From NCBI GenBank assembly GCA_012512865.1, contig JAAZDH010000151.1, positions 1 through 35,762 of the forward strand: 35,762 nt of DNA, read 5' to 3'. Below, piece by piece: positions 19,449 to 28,498 of this stretch. The notes under the pieces were generated by a model. The model was not told the DNA's origin. It was given only the letters and a program-made list of their open reading frames with translations, and searched no databases. The DNA comes from Clostridiaceae bacterium. Its GTDB lineage: Bacteria > Bacillota > Clostridia > Acetivibrionales > DUMC01. A program made the translations under genes and the position numbers. Within the stretch, counting starts at the first letter, position 1; every line of letters begins with the position of its first letter.

Positions 19449-21085
19449 ATGAATGTTATAATCGGAAATGCATGGCCTTATGCAAACGGCTCTTTGCATA
19501 TCGGCCATATAGCCGCATTATTGCCGGGGGATGTGCTGGCAAGGTATTTCAGGGCAAAAGGCGATACAGTATTTTTTGTTTCAGGCAGTGATTGCCATGG
19601 TACACCGGTGGCAATCAGGGCCAGGCAGGAAAACAAAACACCCGCGGAAATCAGTGATTACTACCACAACGAGTTTGTAGAATGTTTCAATCGCCTTGGC
19701 TTTTCTTACGACCTATACGGAAAAACATCCAGCGACGAGCATAAAAGCTTTGTTAAAGACTTTCACAAGAAACTCTACGATGGCGGCTATGTGTATGAGA
19801 AAAGCACTCCGCAGGCATATTGCAATACTTGCAGGCAATTCTTGCCTGACCGCTTTGTGAAAGGTTTGTGCCCCCATTGCGGCAAGGCTGCAAGGGGTGA
19901 CCAGTGTGAAGCGTGCGGCAGTGTACTGGAACCTGAAAACCTGCTCCAGGCAGGCTGCATCACATGCGGGAAGTCTCAGAATTCCGGCTCACCAACCATC
20001 TTTACCTGGCCATAACCCGCATGAAAGAAGAACTGGAAAGATATATCGAGAGCCACAGCTACTGGAGAAAAAATGCTTACGAGATGTCAAAGAGGTATAT
20101 CCGTGAAGGGCTGCGCGACAGAAGCCTCACCCGGGACCTGGACTGGGGCATTGATGTCCCGAAGGATGGATTTGACGGCAAGAAAATATATATCTGGGCT
20201 GAAAACGTCCTTGGATATCTCTCGGACTGCTGTACACTGTGCCGCCGTCAGGGTATTGATTTCCATGAATCCTGGAATAGCTCACGGCAATATTATGTCC
20301 ATGGCAAGGATAACATACCTTTTCATACCATTATTCTGCCTTCACTACTCTTAGGCCGCACTGATGTCAAATTGAAGTTTCCCGATGAAATCATATCCAG
20401 TGAATATCTAACCCTTGAAGGCAGGAAAATTTCCACCAGCGAAAACTGGGCAATATGGGTAGAAGATATTCTTGGCCGGTACAACCCTGATTCCATCCGT
20501 TATTTTCTTATTGCCAACGGACCTGAAAAAAGGGATACAGACTTTCCCTGGAGAGAATTCATCAACAGCCACAACGGGGAGCTTTTAGGCGCTTACGGAA
20601 ACTTTGTGAACCGCAGCCTGGTATTTATACAAAAATACTTTGAAAACAAGGTACCAAAAGGACAATATGACAGGAAGGACCAGGACATTTTGGACTTATT
20701 AAAAAACCATTACCCGCACGTTGGAGAACTCATAGAAAAGGGAAATTTCAAGGAAGCACTGGATACAATCTTTGCATTTGTGAGGACGGCAAATAAATAC
20801 TTTGATGAGGAGCAGCCGTGGATTACAATAAAGGGCGATGTTGAAAAGTGCAAGAAGACTCTGAATACCTGTATGCAGATTATTGCCAATCTTTCCAATT
20901 TACTTGAACCCTTCCTGCCCTTCTCATCGGCAAAAACAAGAAATATGCTAAAGATTGAAAAGGCAGCCTGGCAGTGCATGGAAGTCCCGGCCGGCCTGGA
21001 GCTTGGACAAGTGGAAATCTTGTTTGAACGTATTGATAAGAAGGCCATCCAGGGGGAAGAGCTAAGGCTGAGAGGCTTGCGCTAA
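19449..21085 (+). pseudogene. metG: Methionyl-tRNA synthetase, interrupted by a frameshift near 19965
   Basis: 5' ORF (19443..20015) NVIIGNAWPYANGSLHIGHIAALLPGDVLARYFRAKG...CxxCGxC Zn region; 3' ORF (19964..21085) in -1 frame continues SEFRLTNHLYLAITRMKEELERYI...GKKIYIWAENVLGYLSD...KISTSENWAIW. Confidence 0.88.
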
Positions 21086-21099
21086 GGGCAAGCCTTTCC

Positions 21100-21984
21100 T
21101 TACCTTTTCTTCAGTATAATACACAATGTATCCGCTTCGCCTGTATATGGGCTGCCGCAAACATCATCATAAATACTGTGCATTTGAAAACCGAAAGGCG
21201 TCACCTCATCCAGCAATGTATGCCTAGTAAATGCCGTGTCCCAGGTAATATATTCGTGTACATCATCCTCCGTGATTACAATGTACTTGTTGCCTCTAAC
21301 AGTATTGTTCTCATAATAATACTCACCTTCCAGGCATAAATGCGGTTTGCTGCTCCAAAAACCGCCCTTTTCATGATATGACCAAGATGTGTGATCTTTC
21401 CTGTCTCTATGGGTTTGCCCGGTGAAAACATCAAAAATGAACAAGCCGTTGGGTTTGAGCGCTTGTTGTACCTTGGACAGCAGTATTTCCCTTTCACCTG
21501 GAATCAAGGCTGCGTAATCACAGTATATCAATGTAGTAGCATCAAATTCCCCGGTATAATCCATCTCCAAGTAATCCTTGTATATATATTTGGTCTTAGT
21601 GTCATGTTCTTTTGCATAAGCTATCGATCGCTTGGAATAATCAATACCGGTTACATCATATCCTGCATCCGAAAAACGTTTGGTGTAGAGACCCGGCCCA
21701 CAACCCAGGTCAAGTATTTTGCTGCCTGCCGGTATAATGCTTGTAAGCCATTTCACTGAACGTTCAATATAACTGTGCTTGCGGCTTGCTGTATTCGAAT
21801 CAGGATTAAGATGGGCTTCGAGCATCCCCTTCGAAATATGTTCATCGTCCCAAAACGGCTCATAACTGCGCTGCCAGAGAGCAGGTTTTTGTAAAAGCAA
21901 AAACAATTTGTTTATCATGATATTTGCCTTTCCTTGCATCAATCTTGTCACTCCAATCAACACCCTAATCAATCTATACTCCAC
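21100..21984 (-). CDS. Class I SAM-dependent methyltransferase
   Basis: KILDLGCGPGLYTKRFSDAGYDVTGIDYSKRSIAYAKEH; more likely start MINKLFLLLQKPALWQRS (~21919). Confidence 0.88.
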   Translation of the reverse strand: MEYRLIRVLIGVTRLMQGKANIMINKLFLLLQKPALWQRSYEPFWDDEHISKGMLEAHLNPDSNTASRKHSYIERSVKWLTSIIPAGSKILDLGCGPGLYTKRFSDAGYDVTGIDYSKRSIAYAKEHDTKTKYIYKDYLEMDYTGEFDATTLIYCDYAALIPGEREILLSKVQQALKPNGLFIFDVFTGQTHRDRKDHTSWSYHEKGGFWSSKPHLCLEGEYYYENNTVRGNKYIVITEDDVHEYITWDTAFTRHTLLDEVTPFGFQMHSIYDDVCGSPYTGEADTLCIILKKR

Positions 21985-23021
21985 TCGAATATATTCACAA
22001 ATCGAAGACCCTCCTTGTAAAGGTCATGCCACTCGGGCAGGCGGGCCGTACGGATAAACTTTGCACCAAGCTTTTCACATGTGCGCCTGGAAGCTATATT
22101 GGTTGGACTGTTGGTAATTAATACCTTTTTCATTCCGTGAGTGCGGATGACCGGCACAAGAAGCCGGCATGCCTTGCCTGCGCAGCCATGCCCGCGGTGC
22201 TGTTCATCGACGCTGTAGCCAATTTGACCGCCATAATACAGGCTATCCGTATAGCCGACACGCAAATTGATCATACCGACACGGTTGTTGCCGCGGCGAA
22301 TTTCAAACTTGTAAGCCGGAACCCATTTCTTTTCCGGTATGGCAGGCTTTTTGGCGGTACAAACAAGCTCTATCTCGCCATCAGTTAAATCCGGTACATC
22401 AATAAAATCTTCAAAGATAACCGGCAGGGAGTTATAATAAGCTATTTCCTGTTGGATTTCCCATTCATCCCTAAGGATCGCATATAAATACTCATCACCA
22501 TACTTTTTGTCCGAGAACTTATTGGCCGGTCCCGCCTCAAGAAAGCACCCTTCTCTGCGCATACCTATGTTTTCCATAACACGGTATGAGCCGTAGTTTT
22601 CCGTATTACAGCGGGCTATTATTCTGTGCAGTCCTAGTTCAACAAAACCGAACTCCACTATACGCTTACCCATCTCAGTGCCGAAACCTTGTTTCCAGTA
22701 GCCCCTGTGTAAAATCCAACCGACTACTGCTTCATCCTTTCTCGTAATAGTTAAATTGCATGCACCGATAAGCTTTCCGTTTGACTTCAGCACAGCCGCA
22801 TATTGATAATTTTTACAGGGATTTTCCCTTGAATGAGCAATAGCTTGCAAAATAAATGCCTTGGTATCAGATTCATTATTTGGACCCCAAATCATATACT
22901 GAACATTCTCAGCAACACTTGCATAAGCATGAACTGCTTCAAAATCGGTTTCCTCGAATGGACGCAAAATCAAGCTCTCTGTTTCAAGAATTTTCATAAC
23001 CCCCATCATTTTCATCTCCAC
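21969..23021 (-). CDS. Tandem GNAT-domain acetyltransferase
   Basis: First GNAT (LETESLILRPFEETDFEAV...GYWKQGFGTEMGKRIVEFGF) and second GNAT-like domain (GQIGYSVDEQHRGHGCAGKACRLLVPVIRTHGMKKVLITNSPTNIASRRTCEKLGA). Confidence 0.85.
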   Translation of the reverse strand: MEMKMMGVMKILETESLILRPFEETDFEAVHAYASVAENVQYMIWGPNNESDTKAFILQAIAHSRENPCKNYQYAAVLKSNGKLIGACNLTITRKDEAVVGWILHRGYWKQGFGTEMGKRIVEFGFVELGLHRIIARCNTENYGSYRVMENIGMRREGCFLEAGPANKFSDKKYGDEYLYAILRDEWEIQQEIAYYNSLPVIFEDFIDVPDLTDGEIELVCTAKKPAIPEKKWVPAYKFEIRRGNNRVGMINLRVGYTDSLYYGGQIGYSVDEQHRGHGCAGKACRLLVPVIRTHGMKKVLITNSPTNIASRRTCEKLGAKFIRTARLPEWHDLYKEGLRFVNIFEWSID

Positions 23022-23217
23022 CTTAAAAAACTGTTAATTTTTTTGATAAAACCTCTTGATTTTCATTAGCTGATCTTTAGCTGGTCTTTATTACTTTGTT
23101 GGTGTTATATTCTTATTGCTCTATTGTTGTTTTATTAATTGCTTTATTGTTGTTATTTTATTTTTATGCTGGTGTGTATCGACGCTGCTTACAAGCATGC
23201 ATATCCTTTAAAGTACA

Positions 23218-23257
23218 AAATCCCGCAGAAATCACTCTATGTGACTCCGCGGGATTT
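23218..23257 (-). terminator. Stem-loop, probable intrinsic terminator of the Rpn-like gene
   Basis: AAATCCCGC/GCGGGATTT stem with nested TCAC/GTGA; minus strand continues into TTTTGT. Confidence 0.45.
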
Positions 23258-23544
23258 CAGATTTCATAAGGGCAAGTCCCCTGCTATGTTTTCCCCACGT
23301 GTAAGGCTTTTATGCCCCCATGCAGCTCAAGCCTAAAGCTCTTATGCATGCTCACAATTTTCCTATGCATACTCACGGTTTAAAATATTATCACACGGCA
23401 AACCTGGATTTGTCAAGCACAATTGGTTCATTGAGTCAATTGATAGAGTCAATTTTTTGAGAGATTGGCTCAATCCTAACCTTGTTAACTTCAATAAGTA
23501 AAAAAGCATTTTATATTCTCTTATATCCCCCTGTATATTCCTTA

Positions 23545-24609
23545 TTAGCTTAAATCCTGCAATAATCTTTGCAATTCATCTACTGGGATTTTAGTAATCC
23601 TGCTAATTTGCTCCATATCCATTCCTTCAGCAAGCATGTTTTTGGCAACTTCCAGTTTACCCTCCAGTTTACCTTCTAATCTACCTTCAAGTTTTACTTC
23701 CTTTATTTTCTTCCGTAATGCTATTTCTACAGCATACACCATATTATCAACCTCCACGGTTTCATCTATTATTTTCGTTATTTCTCTGGCATTTTCTTCT
23801 GCCATACTGCGCGTTACTACATTTTTCAGCCAATGCCTAAATAGGTTTAAATCCTCCTCGCTTAATTTTCCAAGCAGATCTATAAGTTTTCTCAGTCTTT
23901 TTATTATCTCATCAAATTTGGGCTTTTGGTCTATGTAAAATACTGCACCTATCAGGTTCCCCAGTTTTAATAATTCTTCTTCAGTATATCTTGCTACATC
24001 AAATAGTATATATTTAAAGTCTATCATATAGTCATCGAACAATTCATTTGCTGCAAGTATCGCCCTGAAAGTTCTGCCTGCTTTCCACCTATACCTGCCG
24101 TTATATAATACAGCAGGGATTATTACAGGCAGCTTAAAATTCTTTCCTTTTCCGATTAACTCCATTTCTTCATTGTTATTGTCATTATCTTTATCTTTTA
24201 TCTTGCCCAATGAATCCTTTTTGGCCTTTTTCCTTGCTTTCTCCGTATCTTTTAAAATGGTGCGCCATATTTCCAGCATGTATTGCAGCAACCTGTATGG
24301 CATTTGATAATCTACAGTGCTTTGTAATTCAAGCAGGATATAGAAAAATACTTCCTTTCCGTCAATCCTAACCTTGTATATCACATCAGCTTCTTTGTCC
24401 TTGAAATCCGGCAGTATAAAAGATTTATTTATATATTCCACGCTATTCTCATCTATTCTATCTACCCAGCTCTTGTCCAGAAAACATCTTAACAATTGGA
24501 TAAATATCCTTTTGGTTGACAAAAGATATTTATATCCCTTATCATGCTTGTTTCTCGGTGCCTCATATTCTGTATCAGGTTCCAACACCCACAGGTATTC
24601 CATAACCAC
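23545..24609 (-). CDS. Rpn family recombination-promoting nuclease/putative transposase
   Basis: DKGYKYLLSTKRIFIQLLRCFL, EADVIYKVRIDGKEVFFYILLELQSTVDYQMPYRLLQYMLEIW (PD-(D/E)XK-like), C-terminal LEGRLEGKLEGKLEVAKNML. Confidence 0.85.
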   Translation of the reverse strand: MVMEYLWVLEPDTEYEAPRNKHDKGYKYLLSTKRIFIQLLRCFLDKSWVDRIDENSVEYINKSFILPDFKDKEADVIYKVRIDGKEVFFYILLELQSTVDYQMPYRLLQYMLEIWRTILKDTEKARKKAKKDSLGKIKDKDNDNNNEEMELIGKGKNFKLPVIIPAVLYNGRYRWKAGRTFRAILAANELFDDYMIDFKYILFDVARYTEEELLKLGNLIGAVFYIDQKPKFDEIIKRLRKLIDLLGKLSEEDLNLFRHWLKNVVTRSMAEENAREITKIIDETVEVDNMVYAVEIALRKKIKEVKLEGRLEGKLEGKLEVAKNMLAEGMDMEQISRITKIPVDELQRLLQDLS

Positions 24610-24881
24610 ACCCCTATTCTACACTAAATTGTAAATAATTTCAATATTATTATAGGCAAACATATGTTCTGTGTCAAGAAAAATTTGTAGTTTATTGTTA
24701 AAAATGTAAGGGAAAAGCAGGGTTATCGATCGGTTGAAAAGGTGCCTTCAATTTGAATGATTTCATATGGTTTAGCTGATATGTTTGATTCTCCAACATA
24801 ATGAGAATCAAGCAAAAACCGGCTATAGTATGTTATAATAAGCTTTATGACATTTGAAAGCTTTTTTTAGAGAGAATTAAG

Positions 24882-24977
24882 CCAGAACTGGATTTAGGTG
24901 TGCCAAAATGCATCATTGAATAAATGAATAAATAGGACCAGACTAAATTTAGGCATACCAAAACACATCATTGAATA
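24882..24977 (+). repeat. Imperfect ~40-bp direct repeat (2 copies)
   Basis: CCAGAACTGGATTTAGGTGTGCCAAAATGCATCATTGAATA and CCAGACTAAATTTAGGCATACCAAAACACATCATTGAATA. Confidence 0.7.
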
Positions 24978-25079
24978 GGATAAAGATGAAAAATCACTTG
25001 AAAGTGGGTTTATAATAGTTTAGAATTAGTATAATCTAAATATGGTTTAGAATTAAAATACTTTATAAAAATATTAAAA

Positions 25080-25380
25080 ATCGATGAGCAGGGAGAGTAT
25101 TTCTAAGCTGAAGTCTCAGAGAGCCGCTGATGGTGGAAATGCGGTACGGAAGCTTGGAAGGAATGGGCCTGTGAGTGCAGCCTGAAGCAATAAAGAAGCA
25201 ATTCACTTGTGTGTAGGAGCTGCCGGGAATCCACCCGTTATCAACAGGACACAGATGATAGTCTGTGAAATAAGCTGGGCTGTAATATTGCAATATGTAA
25301 TATTAATATGCCAATTTGGGTGGCACCGCAGAAGATACCTTCTGTCCCATAGGATTCTCAGGGATAGAAGGTTTTTTTAA
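25080..25380 (+). promoter_or_regulatory. T-box riboswitch leader (Trp) upstream of trpS
   Basis: GGAA-TGG-G specifier, T-box TTGGGTGGCACCGCAGA (~25316-25332), terminator ACCTTCTGTCCC..GGGATAGAAGGT-TTTTTTT. Confidence 0.92.
25337..25378 (+). terminator. T-box leader intrinsic terminator (trpS)
   Basis: Hairpin followed by T tract. Confidence 0.85.
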
Positions 25381-25492
25381 TTTGCCAGGGAGGTGATGCA
25401 TATGGAAGATGGCTGGTGGAGGCTTTTTGTGAATCAACTTCATTTAATGTTTGATTTAATATGCAATTTAATATTTGAATGGAGGTATTGTG

Positions 25493-26485
25493 ATGAACAA
25501 GAAAAAAAGAATCCTAACCGGAGACAGGCCAACATCCCGTCTCCATATCGGTCACTATGTTGGCAGTCTTGAGAACAGGGTAAAACTCCAGGACGAATAC
25601 GAGCAATTTATTATCATTGCTGATGTTCAAGCTTTAACGACTCATTTTGAGCATCCCGAAACCCTTAAGCAGAATGTATTTGACCTCTGCATTGATTATT
25701 TGTCTGTAGGAATTGATCCGGAAAAATCATATATCTTCATCCAGTCAATGGTTCCACAGATTGCAGAATTGACATTATTCTATTCCATGTTTGTAATGGT
25801 TAATACACTGAAACACAATCCAACAATTAAAACAGAAGCTGCACAATATGGGTTTAAGGATTTAAGCTATGGATTTCTTGGATATCCGGTTAGCCAGGCA
25901 GCAGATATTACATTCTGCAATGCTGACCTGGTTCCCGTGGGAGAAGACCAGATCCCGATAATAGAAGTGACACGAAAAATAGTCCGCAGGTTCAACAGCC
26001 TTTACAAGCCAATCTTAAAGGTGCCTGAAGTATTGCTTGGCTCCTGTCCAAGACTTGTGGGACTGGATGGCAATGCAAAAATGAGTAAAAGCATGGGTAA
26101 CGCAGTATTTCTCTCAGATGATGAGGAAACCATTTTTGCCAAAGTGAAAACAGCCGTCACTGATCCCGCAAGAGTGACTCTTAAAGATAAAGGAAACCCT
26201 GAAGTCTGCATTGTAAATGAATATCACAAAGTTTTCAATTCGGACGATTACGATAACATTTGTTCAATGTGCCGCAACGCTGCCATCGGTTGTACTACTT
26301 GTAAAAAAAGGCTTTCTGAAGTACTAAACACACTTTTATCCCCAATAAGGGAAAAACGGAAATACTTGGAGGAAAAGCCTGAATATGTAAAAAATATACT
26401 CATCTACGGAAGCGAAAAAGCAAGGACTGAAGGAGCGAAAACCCTAGAGAAAATCAAAGAAGCAATGAGTATCCAGTATTTTTAA
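25493..26485 (+). CDS. trpS: Tryptophanyl-tRNA synthetase
   Basis: MNKKKRILTGDRPTSRLHIGHYVGSL (HIGH motif), GLDGNAKMSKSMGNAVFL (KMSKS); T-box upstream; ORF track start 25475. Confidence 0.95.
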   Translation: MNKKKRILTGDRPTSRLHIGHYVGSLENRVKLQDEYEQFIIIADVQALTTHFEHPETLKQNVFDLCIDYLSVGIDPEKSYIFIQSMVPQIAELTLFYSMFVMVNTLKHNPTIKTEAAQYGFKDLSYGFLGYPVSQAADITFCNADLVPVGEDQIPIIEVTRKIVRRFNSLYKPILKVPEVLLGSCPRLVGLDGNAKMSKSMGNAVFLSDDEETIFAKVKTAVTDPARVTLKDKGNPEVCIVNEYHKVFNSDDYDNICSMCRNAAIGCTTCKKRLSEVLNTLLSPIREKRKYLEEKPEYVKNILIYGSEKARTEGAKTLEKIKEAMSIQYF

Positions 26486-28195
26486 TCGAGTAGGAGGTAG
26501 GTGATTATTTCACCTACCGACCTCTCACACCACCGTACGTACCGTTCGGTATACGGCGGTTCAGTTAGGAATTAATGTACTAATAGGTACCTTCTCCTAA
26601 GCCATTCATCCAATCCTTTTACCAGATTGCCCATATCCGCAATCCCAAAATAGTTAACCCATCTGGTTATTATCTGTTTGAGCTTTGTTATTCTTTCTTC
26701 CGTGCTCATTGCATTGCTCCTGCCGGTAACCTCTTTGAGCTTTATCTTGAGTTTCTTTACGGATTTGGGGTGCACTCTTATTCTGGTTTCACCATTCTTC
26801 AGGTAGAACGAGAACCCAAGAAACTTGAGTTTCCATGGCCTATCCACTACGCTCTTTTCCTTGTTTACCTTGAGCTTTAGCTCTTCTTCAAGAAATCTCG
26901 TAATGCTTGCCATTACCCTCTCTGCCGCTTTCCTACTCTTTACGTATATATTGCAGTCATCTGTATACCGGCAGAATTTCAGTCCCCTCCTCGTCAGCTC
27001 CTTATCCAGTTCATTCAGCATTATGTTGCTCAGAAGCGGTGAGATGTTACCTCCTTGTGGCGTCCCTTCCTCTGTGTCTATGACTACCCCGTTTATCATG
27101 ACTCCTGATTTTTGGTACTTCCTTATCAAGGATAGTACCCTGCCGTCCTTTATCTTATTCGATAAAAGACGCATAAGTTTGTCATGGTTTACCGTGTCAA
27201 AGTACTTTGCAAGGTCTATATCTACTAACCAGTTGTATCCTGCGTCTATATATTCCTTGCATTTCCTTATGGCTTGGTGAGCATTCCTTCCTGGTCTGAG
27301 CCCATAGCTGTTATCTGAAAACTCTTCTTCATATATCGGGGATAATACCTGGGCTATGGCTTGTTGTATCATCCGGTCAAGCACTGTGGGTATTCCTAAT
27401 AACCTTACCCCTCCGTCAGCTTTGGGTATCTCTACCCTCCTTACGGGCTTGGGACTGTACGTCCCATCCATGATTGCCTGCCTGATTCCTTCTCCATTTT
27501 CCTTCAGGAACGTCAGAAGTTCATCCACCGTCATCCCGTCGACACCTAGTTTCCCTTTATTTGACCTCACTTTCTTGTATGCCTTGTTCAGATTGTCCCG
27601 GTCAGCTATTTTCTCAAGCAGTCCCTTGTCGTACCCTTTTCCATCGTTTGCTTCCTCTTCAAACGTGGAGGAAATACTCGACGCTCCTGCATTACCTTCG
27701 AGTTCCACTCTATTCTCTTGCAGGTAGCCTTCTTTATGAAGTTGTCTGTTTTCATCGCATTCCCTCGTGTCTTTCAAATTCCACAAACCTCCTGCTGTTC
27801 AGCCCTTCCCAGATTGTACGCGTCCATTCTGGTACTATGGCCTCTGCTGACTTCTGACTGTTCAGCCGTACATCACTGCACGGGTTGCTTTCTGGAAATT
27901 CATCCATTCAGCTTGTCAGTCAGACCTCCACGGGTAAGCGCGCGTCCTTTCATCCCATATACCTGCAGCATCTACACCATAAACCTCGGATAGCATTGGG
28001 CTTCGTTTTGTTACGCAAATTTGCCCGGTTTATGTATGCCTCATATGCTGTTCCTGTTCGTCAGGCCAGGATTTTGCCTCCGGCTTCCTTCAGATTCCAC
28101 CTCACGATGGACACCCTTGCCTTTGGCTAACGGTTGGTGCTATCAACCCCCGTAACGGACTTTCACCGTCTAGGCCGCGTGCATGCCGCGCGCAC
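26486..28195 (-). mobile_element. Group II intron
   Basis: 5' end GTGCGCGCGGCATGCACGCGGCCTAGACGGTGAAAGTCCG (minus, G1 at ~28195), internal RT/maturase ORF, domain V GAACCGCCGTATACCGAACGGTACGTACGGTGGTGTGAGAGG and domain VI/3' end ...CCTCCTACTCGAT at ~26486; boundaries +/- few nt. Confidence 0.88.
26572..27786 (-). CDS. ltrA: Group II intron reverse transcriptase/maturase (C-terminally deleted, YTDD catalytic motif)
   Basis: RT motifs LLGIPTVLDRMIQQAIAQVLSPIYEEEFSDNSYGLRPGRNAHQAI, EEGTPQGGNISPLLSNIMLNELD, KFCRYTDDCNIYV; ends abruptly WLRRRYLLVH. Confidence 0.9.
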   Translation of the reverse strand: MWNLKDTRECDENRQLHKEGYLQENRVELEGNAGASSISSTFEEEANDGKGYDKGLLEKIADRDNLNKAYKKVRSNKGKLGVDGMTVDELLTFLKENGEGIRQAIMDGTYSPKPVRRVEIPKADGGVRLLGIPTVLDRMIQQAIAQVLSPIYEEEFSDNSYGLRPGRNAHQAIRKCKEYIDAGYNWLVDIDLAKYFDTVNHDKLMRLLSNKIKDGRVLSLIRKYQKSGVMINGVVIDTEEGTPQGGNISPLLSNIMLNELDKELTRRGLKFCRYTDDCNIYVKSRKAAERVMASITRFLEEELKLKVNKEKSVVDRPWKLKFLGFSFYLKNGETRIRVHPKSVKKLKIKLKEVTGRSNAMSTEERITKLKQIITRWVNYFGIADMGNLVKGLDEWLRRRYLLVH

Positions 28196-28234
28196 ACAAC
28201 AAGGCGCCTAATCATCCGCTAGGCGCCTTGTTGT
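28196..28234 (-). terminator. Perfect 15-bp hairpin abutting the intron 5' end (terminator-like)
   Basis: ACAACAAGGCGCCTA (28196-28210) / TAGGCGCCTTGTTGT (28220-28234), 9-nt loop. Confidence 0.65.
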
Positions 28235-28246
28235 AAAGCATAATAA

Positions 28247-28270
28247 AAGCACCTGGTTTCCTAGGTGCTT
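28247..28270 (-). terminator. Intrinsic terminator-like hairpin
   Basis: AAGCACCT/AGGTGCTT; minus strand continues TTATTAT. Confidence 0.6.
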
Positions 28271-28280
28271 ATTTGTAGAT

Positions 28281-28320
28281 ATAAAAATACCACCTACCTT
28301 CATTCATGATAGATGGTATT
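28281..28320 (-). terminator. Intrinsic terminator at end of prophage remnant operon
   Basis: AATACCAcCTA / TAGaTGGTATT stem, minus strand continues TTTTTAT. Confidence 0.65.
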
Positions 28321-28498
28321 AATAATCTTTTATTTGATTGTGTTCACAACTGTCACAGTACTTTAAAGCAACCTCTCTTTCAATTTTGTCATCTAAAGCT
28401 TCCATTTTCATCATACCATAAGCTGCATTTGTGATATCATAACAGTAACCGTCATTAATGATACGATTCAATAAAGGACACATATATTCACTTGACAT
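28319..28498 (-). CDS. Small Cys-containing protein downstream of MuF toxin-like gene (candidate immunity/accessory protein)
   Basis: MSSEYMCPLLNRIINDGYCYDITNAAYGMMKMEALDDKIEREVALKYCDSCEHNQIKDY; overlaps end of upstream ORF, four Cys. Confidence 0.6.
   Translation of the reverse strand: MSSEYMCPLLNRIINDGYCYDITNAAYGMMKMEALDDKIEREVALKYCDSCEHNQIKDY

Noticed and set aside
19937-20012. Programmed -1 frameshift in metG
   Set aside because: No canonical slippery heptamer or clear downstream pseudoknot recognised by eye; kept only as one alternative in the finding.
23400-23480. GAGTCAATT-like repeats before the Rpn gene as mobile element ends
   Set aside because: Too short and irregular; no matching inverted end found.
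26825-28130. Plus-strand ORFs across the group II intron
   Set aside because: Antisense to the RT ORF and intron ribozyme domains.
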